Part shown: piece by piece, positions 46,403 through 58,250 of the stretch
How positions within the stretch are numbered: position 1 is the stretch's first letter
Layout: every line of letters begins with the position of its first letter
NCBI RefSeq assembly: GCF_000005505.3
Contig: NC_016131.3
Coordinates: forward strand, 13,909,501 to 13,973,500
Direction: 5' to 3'
Length of the DNA: 64,000 nucleotides
Source: Brachypodium distachyon
Lineage: Eukaryota > Streptophyta > Magnoliopsida > Poales > Poaceae
The notes under the pieces: model-generated
The model's input: the letters and a program-made list of their open reading frames with translations, nothing else
What the model was told of the DNA's origin: nothing
Database searches by the model: none
Translations under genes and position numbers: made by a program

Positions 46403-46705
46403 TCATCAGTGACGGTCGGAAATTGGGCGACCGTTACTAATAATAGGGGGTACATCAGTAACGGTCGAGTTAGGGCGACCGTTACTGATGCGTGGTTCAT
46501 CAGTGGCGGTCGTCTTTTAACCGACCGCCAGTGATGTATCTCGCGAGGTATGATGATTCATCAGTGACGGTCGCGTGACCGCCACTGATGTATGGCTGGG
46601 CAGGGACGGACAGACCCCGCTCTGTTCATCAATAACGGTCGCGGCCGCGACCAACACTGCTGTTGTTCATCAGTAACGGTCGCGTCGAATCCGTTACTGA
46701 TGTGT
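46403..46705. repeat. Right subterminal hairpin array of the 4.7-kb CACTA element
   Basis: Six consecutive palindromic modules (ATCAGTRRCGGTC, spacer, GACCGYYACTGAT) with spacers of 0-15 bases, separated by short variable links. Confidence 0.85.
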
Positions 46706-46737
46706 CGTTGCATATAGACCGTTTTGTAGTGGTGAGT

Positions 46738-48782
46738 GAACATCAAGTGATGCAGAGGTCTTTGTTTTTTGAAGACAAAATAAACGTAGCCGGCCGGGCC
46801 ACACCGGAGATATATATAGATGACCAGGATAAGGCAAAGGCAAAGGCTTTGTCAGGTCGGCCTTTGCATGCTCTCAAGTCTCACCTAGACTTACAAACAA
46901 AACCCCAAAGAGACAGGGGCAGAGGCAGGGCGTCCAAATCACCACATGCGGTGTTTTATAAAAGGGCAAAAGGAAGACTTGTATACGGGGAACACATGTG
47001 CCCACAGGGTGGCTAATTAAGCTTGGACCCAAGACATCGACCTTAGCTGCATGCAGGGGCCGCGCTTGCTTGCCTCAAGGTGTCTCCTTTTCTCTTTTTC
47101 GATGGATCCATCGTTGCCGTGCCGGACCCTGGCTCGCAGGGTCGTACGTCGCGTGCAGATGCACTGCCGAGCTGGGTCGTGTCCGGATCAGGTTAATAAG
47201 TACTTTGTCCGATCCACAAAAGATGTGGACTTTCTACGGAGATAACCCTTCATTTCATATTAAGTGACTGAGATTGGTTTAAATATGGACATATCTATAT
47301 ATTAAAACACGTTTAAATCATGTAATATTTCAGCATTTAATACGTAACGGAGGGAGCGGCGACATTTTTATGAATGGGAGGAGTAAGATCGATCGATCGG
47401 CTGCATGGACCACGCTGGCTAGCTGATCCGGCCGGCCGGCCCCCGGGCATCGACCGCGACATGGCTCCCCTGACGTACAGTGCATGTGTGTGCATTGCAG
47501 GGCCCGGCACCAACCTGACCAGTACTGCTGGTGGATATAACAAGTGAAGAAGAGATCAAACCAGCTGAAACACATCCATATCCAACGGCCAGACGTGCGC
47601 GGCCGCGGCGCCACTTCCGTCCTTTGCCAACAAAAAGGATATATACGCAGCGGTTTATATACGTAGCTAGGTCGTACGTGTGTATGTACGTGCGACGATA
47701 TACAGCTATATTTGTTAATTCATTTCATTCATCTGGCCGGGGAGAATGCATGCATGAGAATCTCTATCCATCCTTACATCTGTCTGACCCTCTGGGTTTG
47801 GCTCTGACTGCAGGAGTGTGTCTGACGTGGTGCGCGCGGCAGCCTCAGAATATAAACCGCTGATCAATGCCGATATCGACACGCAGCTAGTGCATCGTCG
47901 TAAAAGGGTAGTAGCTCCATGATGCCGCCGTCTCCTCATCCAGATTAATTAATCAACCGGTCAGCTAAATTCACTAATCATGCCAACCAGCCTAACATCT
48001 CACTCACACACACAGAGCCCTTTAATTTCCCTATCTCTTGTTCCTTCTTCTCCTGTATACGTTGTTGGTTACTCCGGAGTTTAGGGGATAATGTACAACT
48101 TTTTTCACCTCCAGTCGGGATTTTAGGTTAAAAACTCCGGATTAAGGCTCCAATAACACAGCATCGTGATGCATTGTCGATATATAATCCTGTTCGTTTA
48201 ATGCATCGGGTTTGGTCCTAGCAAAAAATGTGGTTTTGATGTCACGAAGTCGCCCGTTCTTTAGCTGGAAATCAGCAGACTTGTCTTCTAACAGTTTTGA
48301 TTGGTCAAATGAGATTTAAAAATTTTGTTTGAAAAATCACACGGCTAAGACATAACCACACTAAAAAACTATGCATGTATGCGCCTAGGGAAGTTTAAAC
48401 AAGTAGCAAGTTCTCTTGTGCAAGATAATTAATCTAGCTAGCTAGCTAGCTACAATAATGTTTCTTGTTGTACCGAAAAGGGGCTTCTGCTAAATCGTGT
48501 CTTCGAGTGTCAGCTTAGTTCAGTGCTGGAAGGAACATTGCACATCACCTTTGCTTTCCTCTTGTGCAAAAGGGCACCATTATTGCGGTTAATCAACTAG
48601 CTAGCCCTTGGACAAATGCGTTGCATATTCCAGTGCATGCATCTCTCTACAGTTCATATGTGTATGTAGAAAATAAACATGACAATGATCGACCGGCCGT
48701 CTGATGATTAATCAGGTTTACCTCGTTAGATCACATTAGGAATATATACGGACCCTACAAGTAGTGGCATACTCCTCTGACA
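46738..48782. other. Intergenic sequence, no gene seen
   Basis: No coding frame with family similarity. A decayed Stowaway relative lies at about 47245-47357 (TTTCATATTAAGTGACTGAG to AACGGAGGGAG). A CTAGCTAGCTAG run lies near 48434. Confidence 0.5.
47245..47357. repeat. Decayed Stowaway MITE
   Basis: The right end GTAACGGAGGGAG is intact. The left end TTCATTTCATATTAAGTGA has lost the CTCCCT terminus. Same family and similar length as 48785-48897. Confidence 0.65.
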
Positions 48783-48784
48783 TA

Positions 48785-48897
48785 CTCCCTTCGTCTCATA
48801 TTAAGTGATTCAAATTTGTCCAAATATGAATATATCTATGCCTAAAAGACATCTAGATACATGTAATAGAAAGTCACTAAATATGGAACGGAGGGAG
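48785..48897. mobile_element. Stowaway MITE (113 bp), intact ends
   Basis: CTCCCTTCGTCTCATATTAAG and the complement of the right end (CTCCCTCCGTTCCATATTTAG) are inverted repeats. TA flanks both sides (48783-48784 and 48898-48899). The AT-rich interior matches the fragments at 36342 and 47245. Confidence 0.92.
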
Positions 48898-48899
48898 TA

Positions 48900-49959
48900 C
48901 TACGTATGTAATGTTTTGCAGAGGGAGCTAATTAATTAATTACTTAGACTTTCACCGTATATATGCTTTTCCAATGACTTTAGATAGCAATCTCCATGTT
49001 TTGAATCCTTGTCAGCCAGTACTAGTAAATTAAACAAAGAGATACCGACAAACAAGTGAACAACAACCTACACTTCTCATGCACGACTTATAAGCAACAT
49101 TCTCTGCAACATAATTTAGGCGTGTCAGTACGTGGTAGTGGACATTCCACCAACTTACATATATACGCGGCCGGGAAAGGCATGCACCCACGCATGTACT
49201 TTTGGCTTCATGTCGGGATAATTAATTAAGCTGGGTTTTTTAAGCCGGCGCGTTTGCATTGTAACCAACTTTAGGACGCACAATGATGCTTAGTCCGGAA
49301 CTTATTAGTGCCTGGCGAATCAATCGATGCCACACGTACGTATATAAGGGGTCACTGGCTAGGTTTGCAGTTTAATCTCTGGGGATTAATATACAAACAC
49401 ATAGATATAGCTAGTAGTGTTATGAAATGACCGAAGCCAAACAGCATCCACGTTCCTCGTGTATCAGGACAACGTAAATAGAACTAAGGAAAATATGACG
49501 GCCAAGATATAAATTAAATTATATTTTTACCATGATTTGTTAAATTAGCGGGCCGGGTCAATTAGGAGCAACCTTTTTCTTTCCATGGTAGGTGACGTAC
49601 CCGTCAACAGCGAAGTGCCTGCGGTGACTTTGTCAATTTTTCAAGGTTTGTCGGCCGGCTCAGTCTCTCGAAGTTGCTCATAAAGGTAGGATGTGCGTGT
49701 GAGCGTCTACGTTTGTACCGTGTTTATAAAAGAAAATAGGAGCAACTCAAGACAGCACATCCTGACGTCCCCGCCTCTGGGCGCTGGACGGCTAGGCGGG
49801 TTGGGCCGCTACTTTGCGACTTGCGGTGCACATAACATGACAACTCTTTATTAACGATCACTGAAGCAGAGAAAGAAGTAATTAAGTCGGGCTATGCATG
49901 CATGCCGACTGATGAATGAACGATCGAGGATGTTGTTCTCCAGGCAGCTAGCGCTCGCT
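48900..49959. other. Intergenic sequence, no gene seen
   Basis: AT-rich with many GCATGC and TTAATTAA motifs but no coding, RNA or terminal-repeat signal that I can support. Confidence 0.5.
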
Positions 49960-52925
49960 TCTATTATATACTAAAAGCAATACGAGGAGAGCCTTCATGT
50001 TGATCCACATCATTCAAATTATTTCAGTCATTGGATCTGAGATCTAAAAGTCCTAAGAAACGTTAAATATGTTAGGCCTAGGCCCATCTTAATACTACGT
50101 GTTAATACGTTCCAATAATGTTACGTGTTGCGTTGGCAAACAAAAACGAAACTGGGAAAAAAATCCCGGTCTAAACAAAACGTGCTAGCTATCTCCCTTT
50201 TCTCACAAAAAAAATAACAAACGTGTCAGATTCTGGCTTTGTAAAGAAAACAAATGACGTTGAGTCCAAAACGAAACCGAGTGCTCACGTGACATATGGC
50301 ATGAAACAAAATCTTGCGGGTATGTTCAACACCAGGGATTAACAACAAATCCAAAAAATGAACGGTTTTGTTATTCCTAAGGCGATGAGAAATAACTATT
50401 TCTAATTAAGTCGATGCTAACAACCGCCTGATCCAATCGTCGAGATTCGTGTAAAATTCTTATAAGTATAAATGATGAGAAATATTAATCAAATGGCTAT
50501 TTTTAAGTCGATTGAGAAATAGACACTCCCAAAAATAAAATAACAACGTGCAAAGTATTGCACTTGAGTTCTTCGGCAGAGATTAAAGGAGATCACGAGA
50601 TCGATTAACACCACACGAAAGAGGGGAAAAAACTTATGCGGCCCACCTAAGAACAACCCAGGGCATGGACCCACGTTGGGGACGTTGGATCCGTGCAAGC
50701 GCGCAAATCCACCCAGATGCAGTGGCCTAATATATACTAAAAGCAATATGAGGGTACCGAGGGGAGACTCCATGTTGATCCACATCATCTGAATTAATTT
50801 GGCCATTGGATCTTATATCTAAAGGTCCAGATTTAATCAGAGGGTATATTGATGTGCTATTACTAAACATTAAAGTCATTTCAAGCCCAATTAGGCCCAA
50901 CAGTGACATTAGAGATAATTAGAGGTATATTTGTTTGGCTATAATAAAGATTAAAATAGTTTCAGGCCCAATTTATTGTAATTAGTGGTAATTAAGTTAA
51001 ATTTGTTTTTTGGTACCAAACATAACATAGTCTCTTACACGACAATATTTCAACTTTACTTTCATTGTTTTCTTTCATAGGTCATCAAAAAAATACATAA
51101 TAATCTAAGTGTTTGTTTTTATGGTGCCAAATGTAACATAATTTGTTACGCGACGATATTTCAACTTTAGTTTTCTTCACATGTCATGAAAATATTAAAT
51201 AATAAACTAAAAGCAATATGAGGGGTACCGGGGGAGCCTCCACCTTGATCCACATCATCCGAATTAATTTAACTGTTGTATTTGATATCTAATGGCTCTT
51301 ATTTAGTGACAAGGTATATTTGATGGGTTACCAATAAACAATAAAGTGATTTCAGACAAAGTAGACCAATTTATGGGCTACCAACAAACATCAAAATAAA
51401 TTAAAATCCACTGAGCCCCAATACAAATCAATACATATCCAATATAGACACAGATTGCTGATGCAGGACATCTAATTGGTTCCCTTTGCCGTATGATATA
51501 AAACAAATAAATCAGATGGTTCGATTAAGAAAAAGAATCCCCTAAAAGTAGATTAAGATGAAAAAAATGAGGGAAACCGAGAGGAGACGCCACCTTGATC
51601 CACATCACCTAAATTACAGTGGCCATCGGATCTTATATTTTAACGGTTAAGGTTTAATGAGAAGTATATGTCGCTTGGCTACGAACTGGTTATATACGAA
51701 AAACAATATGAGAGGTACCAAGGGAGGCCTCACGTTGATCCACATCACCTCAATTTTTTGATCGAATATGAGAGTTGTTGAAACACGACCGTTAGATCTA
51801 CGTGACACATAAATTTGCTTTCAAATCGTGCGTTACATATACGTGACACATAATTTGCTAACGTGAAGCAACTAGATGACAGACGAATCTTTTTTAACCT
51901 AAACAAACTCTTGCATGTCACATTTATTTTCCATAAAATCTGCGCCGCGTGCCTTCGTTGGAGCCGCCACACTTGCTGCTGGAGCGCCCGCCGCATGCCT
52001 TCGCTGGTGACCAGGTAGGCCAAGCTTTGGAAGGGAATCGTCGAGGCCACATCCATGATGAAAAATGTCTACGGATATGCGGGAACAATGTTGCATTGCA
52101 GCAATTCATCGAGATCAAATAAATTAATACTACAACAAAGTCGCACTTTTGGTGTCCTGTCATTATTAAGTGGATTTTTTTTACATTCATTGGTAATTAG
52201 CGATTTAACGAAGTGCCATCTACGAGTTCGGTGGTAATTAGTGGTCTAATATTCGTCTCCGCGTGGGCGGCCCATGCAAGTGCTTGCAACATCGCAGCAC
52301 GGTGGCCTTGCAGGTTGCATGCGTGCGCTCAGAGCACCGCGGGGTCGCACCGCCACTACTGTGATCAGCCGCTCGCGCCATCGGTCCTTGCTGCCGTGAT
52401 CCGTCGTCATCGAGTGCAACGCTCTATCAGCCGTCGCCGGACGCCACCTCGCTCACTCACTGCACCGCGCTCCCGCTCCTAAGGAATGCTTGCCGCATCA
52501 TCCGGCCAAAATAATAATTAAATACTAAAAATATATAAGTTTGTGATCGATGTCTAAAAGAAAATGTAAAAATAATATCGCAAAAGTGAAATGTAGCAGA
52601 CGCATAAGTTCTTATTCAAGCTCGACACTTTTATATTGCAGAAAATGTTAAATAAATACAAACCTGTTGCTAAAAAAGTATAATGACAACGTAATCTACA
52701 ATATGATGTGTTATTGAATCAATCTAATGATGCAGAATATTCCATCAAGTATTTCATTATACAAGTCAAGCCGCGCAGTCTGCACCGGTCACCCCAATTA
52801 TTTTCTGCCGTTAGATATGAGATCTACGAGTACTACAAGCAATATGTGTGGTACCAAGGGAGCCTCAACATTGATCCTCATCACCCCAATTATTTCCAGC
52901 CGTTAGATGTGAGATCTACGAGTCC
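49960..52925 (+). repeat. Cluster of six Helitron-like 5'-end repeats
   Basis: Related segments of about 80-100 bases start near 49960, 50728, 51203, 51558, 51690 and 52830. Most share TATACTAAAAGCAATATGAG, a GGTACC-GGGAGCCTCCA block, CTTGATCCACATCATC, AATTAATTT and a GGATCTTATATCTAA end. The first copy begins TCTATTATATACTAAAAGC, like the TC-starting 5' ends of grass Helitrons as I remember them. No CTRR hairpin 3' ends or Rep/helicase frame were found. The members are diverged, all in + orientation and unevenly spaced. Confidence 0.55.
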
Positions 52926-55900
52926 TACAAATCGCTGATTTGATGTTACATTCGGCTGAACCTCTAAAAAGAAACACCGAGTCCAAACTAACAGAAGGAA
53001 GTAGTGGTGGGAGGCGCCAAGCAGAGCAGCAATGGACAAGGGTGGGAGTACTGTGGCGGTTGTGGCCTGGCCGTAGGGGATTTGGGGAATGAGAGGCTCA
53101 TGTGAGGGATTACACAATGTAGGCACTAAACTATATCCCTTAGAGCCTCCACAGTAGCGTCGGGCACAGCGGGAGGCAGTGCAGGGGTGCGCGCGGAGGG
53201 GCGGAGGTGCTGTTGCACGAGCGCGGCGTAGGGGCACTAGCGGAGGAGGTGCATGGAGTGCATAGGAGGGGCAGAGGTGGCGCAGAGGGCGTGCAGCGGA
53301 GGAGCGGAGGAGGTGCCGTGGGGGGCTGGCAGAGTTTGGGTCCGAGGATTTGATCGATGGGAAACTGAGGGCAGGGAAGAAGAAGAGATAAGAGAAATGA
53401 GTAATTAATTCATTCTTTTGTGAGTCCCATTTACGTGCAAAGTTTGGCATCATTTCACTGCATGAAAACTAAAATTTAGCATCAATGCCAAATTGGATCT
53501 ATGTGACAAATTTGACTTTTGGCACGCTGTGGAAGCCCTTAGGTATACAAATCTCATATCTTTGATTTTAGAATTAAAAATACGATGAATAGATACGTAT
53601 CTGACAAAATCCAATATCAGTGAATTATACTCACTTCTTCCAGATTTATAAGACCTGCATTAAATTTTGTGCCAAACTTTGATGAACAATTATACAAAAA
53701 ATGTAGGTATATAGAGATATATACTATTGATTGAGTTTTCCAATACGAATACAACGATATATCTTTTATGTCACAATAACGTCATGTTACCGAGTAATGT
53801 TTTGCCAAATTTTCTTATAGAAAATCCCGAGCGGGCCTTATAAACCCGGCCAGACGGTGTTAGGGAATCAGAAAAGGTACAAAGTGAAAAAATCATTAGC
53901 ACACGTAAAAAAAAAATACAAGAACAATCATCAGGTCTAGTCCGCACAATTCGTTACAAGACAACAACAACAGGACGTCGTCGTCGCGGATACATCCATC
54001 GAGGTCAGGTGAAAAGGAATTGAAGCTGAATGATCATATGCAATGCCGATCGGCATGCATGCTGCGCGGACACGGCACGAGCCCATGTCTGGATCGATGG
54101 CCTGGAGGGACATATGCCGCATGCATGAACAAGGCCAACGGTGTCCGCGCGCGCGTCGCCTTCCTGGGCATCGATCATATCAAATCATGGCAAGTGATCG
54201 AGTATATAGTGCATACGGCCGGAAAACGATCGAATTCCCCTGCTGATGAGGCGGGGCACAACGTGTCTCCCAAAGATCAGACCGCACCGGCAACGGCAAC
54301 CAACCCCGGCGGGCGGCCCCGTGTGATATGTCGCCTGGAAAATTTATTGACGACTCAGGCAAAGGAGGAAGAGACAAAGCTCGATCAATCCAAGCCAGAT
54401 GTGGAGTATATAAAACTAAAATCCAGTTTAAAAATGATCAGGATATATATGGTCACCATGAGCAGAATGTTTATATGTGTGTGTGTGTGCAGGGAGTATT
54501 TGATTCCCATGAACGTACGTACGCATGCTAGCTACCTCTGCTTTTGGTTTTGGATATGCATTGCATGCATGGAGATACCGGTCAGCAAATGCTGCTTGGC
54601 CTAATCCGTGTTGCGCCCATGCCATCTCCTTTTTTTGGTTGCTTGCTTACCTTCCAAGGCTAGCTAGAGCACTATATAGGTTTTTGCAGAATTGCAGGTC
54701 TGGGGACTTGGGTTTTGGGTCGGACGTACGTAGGCGTGTCGGTTTCCGAATCATTACCCGTACCATATATACTTTACTACCACTTGTAGGAAACTGAAAC
54801 GGTGTACACGGTTGAATGGTTTCAGCCACACACCATGTCATATTTTTAACGGATCAAATGAACTGCTTGACGCACCTCCCCACCCCCGGTAAATAATAAA
54901 TATCGTCTATTAATACAAAATTTGCCACGACATTTTTATGTATCGGAGGGAGTAGTATCTGCAGATGGATGCAGTTTTTTGACATCTAGCTGTACAGACA
55001 GAACCCAGCTGGTCGCTCGGGGGCTAACTGGGACAGAGATATTTCCCGCGCATGCACAACATAACATACTGTGCAAATGCATCCAGGTTGGATCGATGGA
55101 TCACTTCATTCACCGTCAGCAGCAGCAGCAGCCAGGTGAAACGAACACGGTTTCAGCACGTTCTTCAGTTACGCTGTCACACGTACTACCCTTGATCTAC
55201 TTGACTTGATCCATCCCTTCCATATATGCAACCATGTGCCGTGTTACATAACCGTCGGCGCGAGGCGCTGTGGCACGACCAATGCAATCAACCCTGTCTT
55301 CCTGTCCTAATTGACCTGTGTAACTAAGACACTGGCTACACGCGTTTGAACAACAGTGTACGTACGTGAGGGAATTGAACGTGCGGCGACAAAAGCTGCA
55401 GTGGAGATCTAGAAGCCAGAGAGGTCCAAGGCGACAGAGATGTGAAAGGTTCGGTTGGGTTTGGCCAAGGATAAGACGGCTCGATCCATGTCTAGAGCTA
55501 GCTAGCCCAGCTAAAGCTTCAAAAAAGCTTCTATAGCTAAGCTAGGAAAAGGAAAGCAAGAATGATCAGGAAGCACACGGTCTCCATATGCATGCACCGC
55601 CAGCTGCTTCTTTTCCTCCAGGTACCGAGGTACGTAGTAGTAGTAGCTCTTTGGCGTGTTGTCTCCACGACGAGGAACAGCACCAGGCCCACGACAAAGT
55701 CCTTTGCTTCCTCGTGGTGCATCCATCTTATTCTTATTACGTGGAGCAAGACATGGCCTTAGTTATTTATATTAGGTCTAGGTAAAGCCTCCCTCGTGGA
55801 GGAGAATCTTTGTTCCTGACCAATTTATTTTAGCGGGGAGTGTCAGTTCAGTGCTGTTGCCATTCATTCATGTGCCTTTATTTTTTCGTTTTCGGCCGTT

Positions 55901-55937
55901 TTCGTACTTACCACCGCATACGTGTATTAATTAATTC
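52926..55937. other. Intergenic sequence with transposon debris
   Basis: No gene recognised. A GAGG/GCGG-rich purine stretch at about 53150-53380 gives low-complexity frames. The segment at 53630-53830 (CTTCCAGATTTATAAGACC...) and the end at about 54945 (ATCGGAGGGAGTAGTA) look like single MITE ends. A GTGTGTGTGTG run lies near 54477. Confidence 0.45.
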
Positions 55938-56413
55938 ATGCAAAATGAAATAAAAACGGAGGAGCTTTTGGTCCCAGATGAGCCCAAGGTGTGGCCGTCT
56001 TCAGTAACTGACCCTGTCAAGTCTAACAGCCCCTTTTTTGACAGAGTCAGAGAGAGTATTAAAAGGCAGAAGAATAACGCTGATGGAGCGATTAATGAAT
56101 ATGAAGGTCCAGCAGCCGGCGGGATGGCGTACCGTGGTAGTTTTGGATTCATAGCAGCCCAATGTCGTGTGTACCAGAAGATTGTTCATCCTCTGGTCAT
56201 TGAGATGCTTGTACTTATGTCAATGAGAAGGGATTTGCGCAGGTCATCCTTGAATCTGACTGTGCAGACCTTATGCATATTTGGACAGAAAGGGATAAAC
56301 ATCGAGCAGTAATTGCTCCTATATTGTGTGAGATCGAGAAGTTGAGTCAGTTTTTTACTAGTTTTGAGATTTCTTTTGTTAGGCGTGAGGCGAATTCCGC
56401 AGCTCATGAATGA
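55938..56413 (+). pseudogene. RNase H-like (RVT_3) domain fragment
   Basis: A frame from 55938 contains GAINEYEGPAAGGMAYRGSFGF and IAAQCRVYQKIVHPLVIE, matching the start of the plant RNase H-like domain found in non-LTR elements and related cellular proteins. The frame shifts near 56205. The continuation (VILESDCADLMHIW, then EISFVRREANSAAHE) runs in another frame to a TGA at 56411-56413. The first catalytic Asp strand is poorly preserved. Read as a decayed LINE-derived or RNase H gene fragment. Confidence 0.7.
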
Positions 56414-56554
56414 TGTCTCTGTAGATTGCGCTGATAGCGTCCCGAGTTTTCTTTATCACGGTCTAAGAACTGATTGTAAGCAAGTCTTAGCAAGTTAATA
56501 AAGTTGGCGGTTTGACCTAAAAAAAATAATGAACTTGAACAAGCAATGGTTTGT

Positions 56555-57035
56555 TCTGCCCAACTCAATTGTTTTCCGTACAGGCCGCAATTTCATTCTG
56601 TGGGCCGAAGTTAGCCCCGACCTCGGGGGAAAGAGACTAGGCAAGCAGCCCACACAGGTCGTGCTCCGTTTCTCCAAGGCCTAGGATCGACCGCAATGTC
56701 AGATTGACATAACCCGTAGCCCACAAACACAGCATATATATTGCCTTCCGCTCGGACACGGCCCAGGATCGACCGTAATGTTCTGCCCAATTCATTCTTT
56801 TCCGTACGGGCTGAAATTTAGTTATGTAGGCCGAATTTAGCCCCGAGCTAGGGGAAAGCGACTAGGCAAGCAGCCCACATCTGCTAAAAAAAAAAAGGCA
56901 AGAAGCCCACACAGATCATAGTCCTCCGCTTTTCTATGGCCCAGGATCGATCGCAACGTCAGATCTTTATCACCTGTGGCCCAGAAACACAGCAGATCTA
57001 TGCCTTCAGCTCCACCACGGCCCACGATCTCTCCG
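56555..57035. repeat. 227-bp tandem duplication
   Basis: TCTGCCCAA starts at 56555 and again at 56782. Each copy runs through TTTTCCGTAC, GGCCGAA-TTAGCCCCGA, GACTAGGCAAGCAGCCCACA and then GGATCGACCGCAATGTCAG. The copies differ at many positions. A poly-A interruption with a short AGCCCACA-type repeat lies in the second. Confidence 0.85.
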
Positions 57036-58250
57036 TCCCACGGGCCACGACGGCGAGAGTTAATTTTCCACGGCACCAAAGCCTAGTTTAATTCGTTTTC
57101 ACACTCAGAAGCACCAGCAATAACACCGACACATCCAATACTTCGATCCAGTAAAACAGGATGATGTCTACAGTTACATAGTCCGGTCAAAAACAATTTA
57201 TCTCACTCTCTTCCAGATTTTCATTTTTCGCATCGTATGCCGTGTAATATCTAGTTCAGACAGATCAAGTCAGACTTTGGACGCTTCTGACTGCTGCTCA
57301 TTATCTAGTACGTAAAACATTTTGGATGCTTCTGAACTCTGATGCTTAGCATAAGATGCACAACGTGATAATGCATGAGCTAAAAGAAAAGGGCATCAAT
57401 TTCATCAGAAATTGGCACCGCACTATGAACTGGATAAGCTTATCAGACCGCTCTTTCTGCAGCTGAGATACAACTGCCACTAATTTCCAAACAAAACCTG
57501 ATTCCCTAATCAACTCCATGGACGGTTGTATTCTGTTCATCTCTTTTCGGGAACTGCAACCTTCAAATGGCAGGAGTAGAATATATCCTATGAGCAGCTA
57601 ACGGCCGTATGGTCCGTATCGGTTAGCACATGGCATGGGTACTCGCTTCAATCCATGGCCTACCCATCCATCTAAAAATGTCGTTTGCTCGTTCTGTGGA
57701 TATAGTAGAGACTAGTCGACAAGGATTGTCAAGGATCATGGTGTCCACCTCCTTATCCATCGAAGCCCCGCAATAATGCTTAGCATCATCTTCTTCCCTA
57801 GTTGATGCAACCCAACAACTCAGTTTAGGCCTTCCGTCTCAGCAACAACAACAAGAGCAATCTCTTCTTCCAGCATCAAACAAGACCTTATCGACAGGAA
57901 ACTTTCTCAAGAAGATGAAGAAAAAATTAAGACCTTTGCCAAACCACGGCTCAATGTTCTCTTCAGGTTCCGGCACAAGCATTTCATAAATAGTTCGTTC
58001 AGAATTCAGATAAATTGGTCACCAAGGAGCTTCATTAGCATGCCGGAGTTGTTGTTGATTCATACAAACATGATCCTTTGCTCATTGAGCGATGACCAGA
58101 TTTCAGCAAGACAATCAATCGCACTAAGCACAGCAGGCTTACAAGATCTAAAAGCTTAAGCCTGCTATACTTCTCCCTCTTCAATACACACAACAGAAGA
58201 TAAATCTAGAAAGGTAAAAAAAAATCTGTACAGGTCAATTCAACTTGCTG
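57036..58250. other. Intergenic region and ACHT 3' UTR
   Basis: No gene recognised. Part of the right side is the 3' UTR of the thioredoxin gene. Two motifs (CAGACTTTGGACGCTTCTGA and ATTTTGGATGCTTCTGAACT) near 57275 and 57321 are a short duplication. Confidence 0.5.

Larger units (their letters stand above)
42070..46734 (-). mobile_element. CACTA (En/Spm) transposon with degenerate TNP2, 4.7 kb
   Basis: The ends are CACTACTACAGAAAGG and, complemented at the right, CACCACTACAAAACGG. AGT flanks both sides (42067-42069 and 46735-46737). Arrays of ATCAGTAACGGTC palindromes lie just inside both ends. The coding region runs on the minus strand, so the element's 5' end is the right end. It holds TNP2 and a second, Ulp1-related gene, both broken, so it was once autonomous-type. 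Confidence 0.93.

Noticed and set aside
52890..53453. 187-codon minus-strand frame in gene-poor DNA
   Set aside because: It overlaps the Helitron-like repeat and a low-complexity GAGG/GCGG tract and shows no domain.
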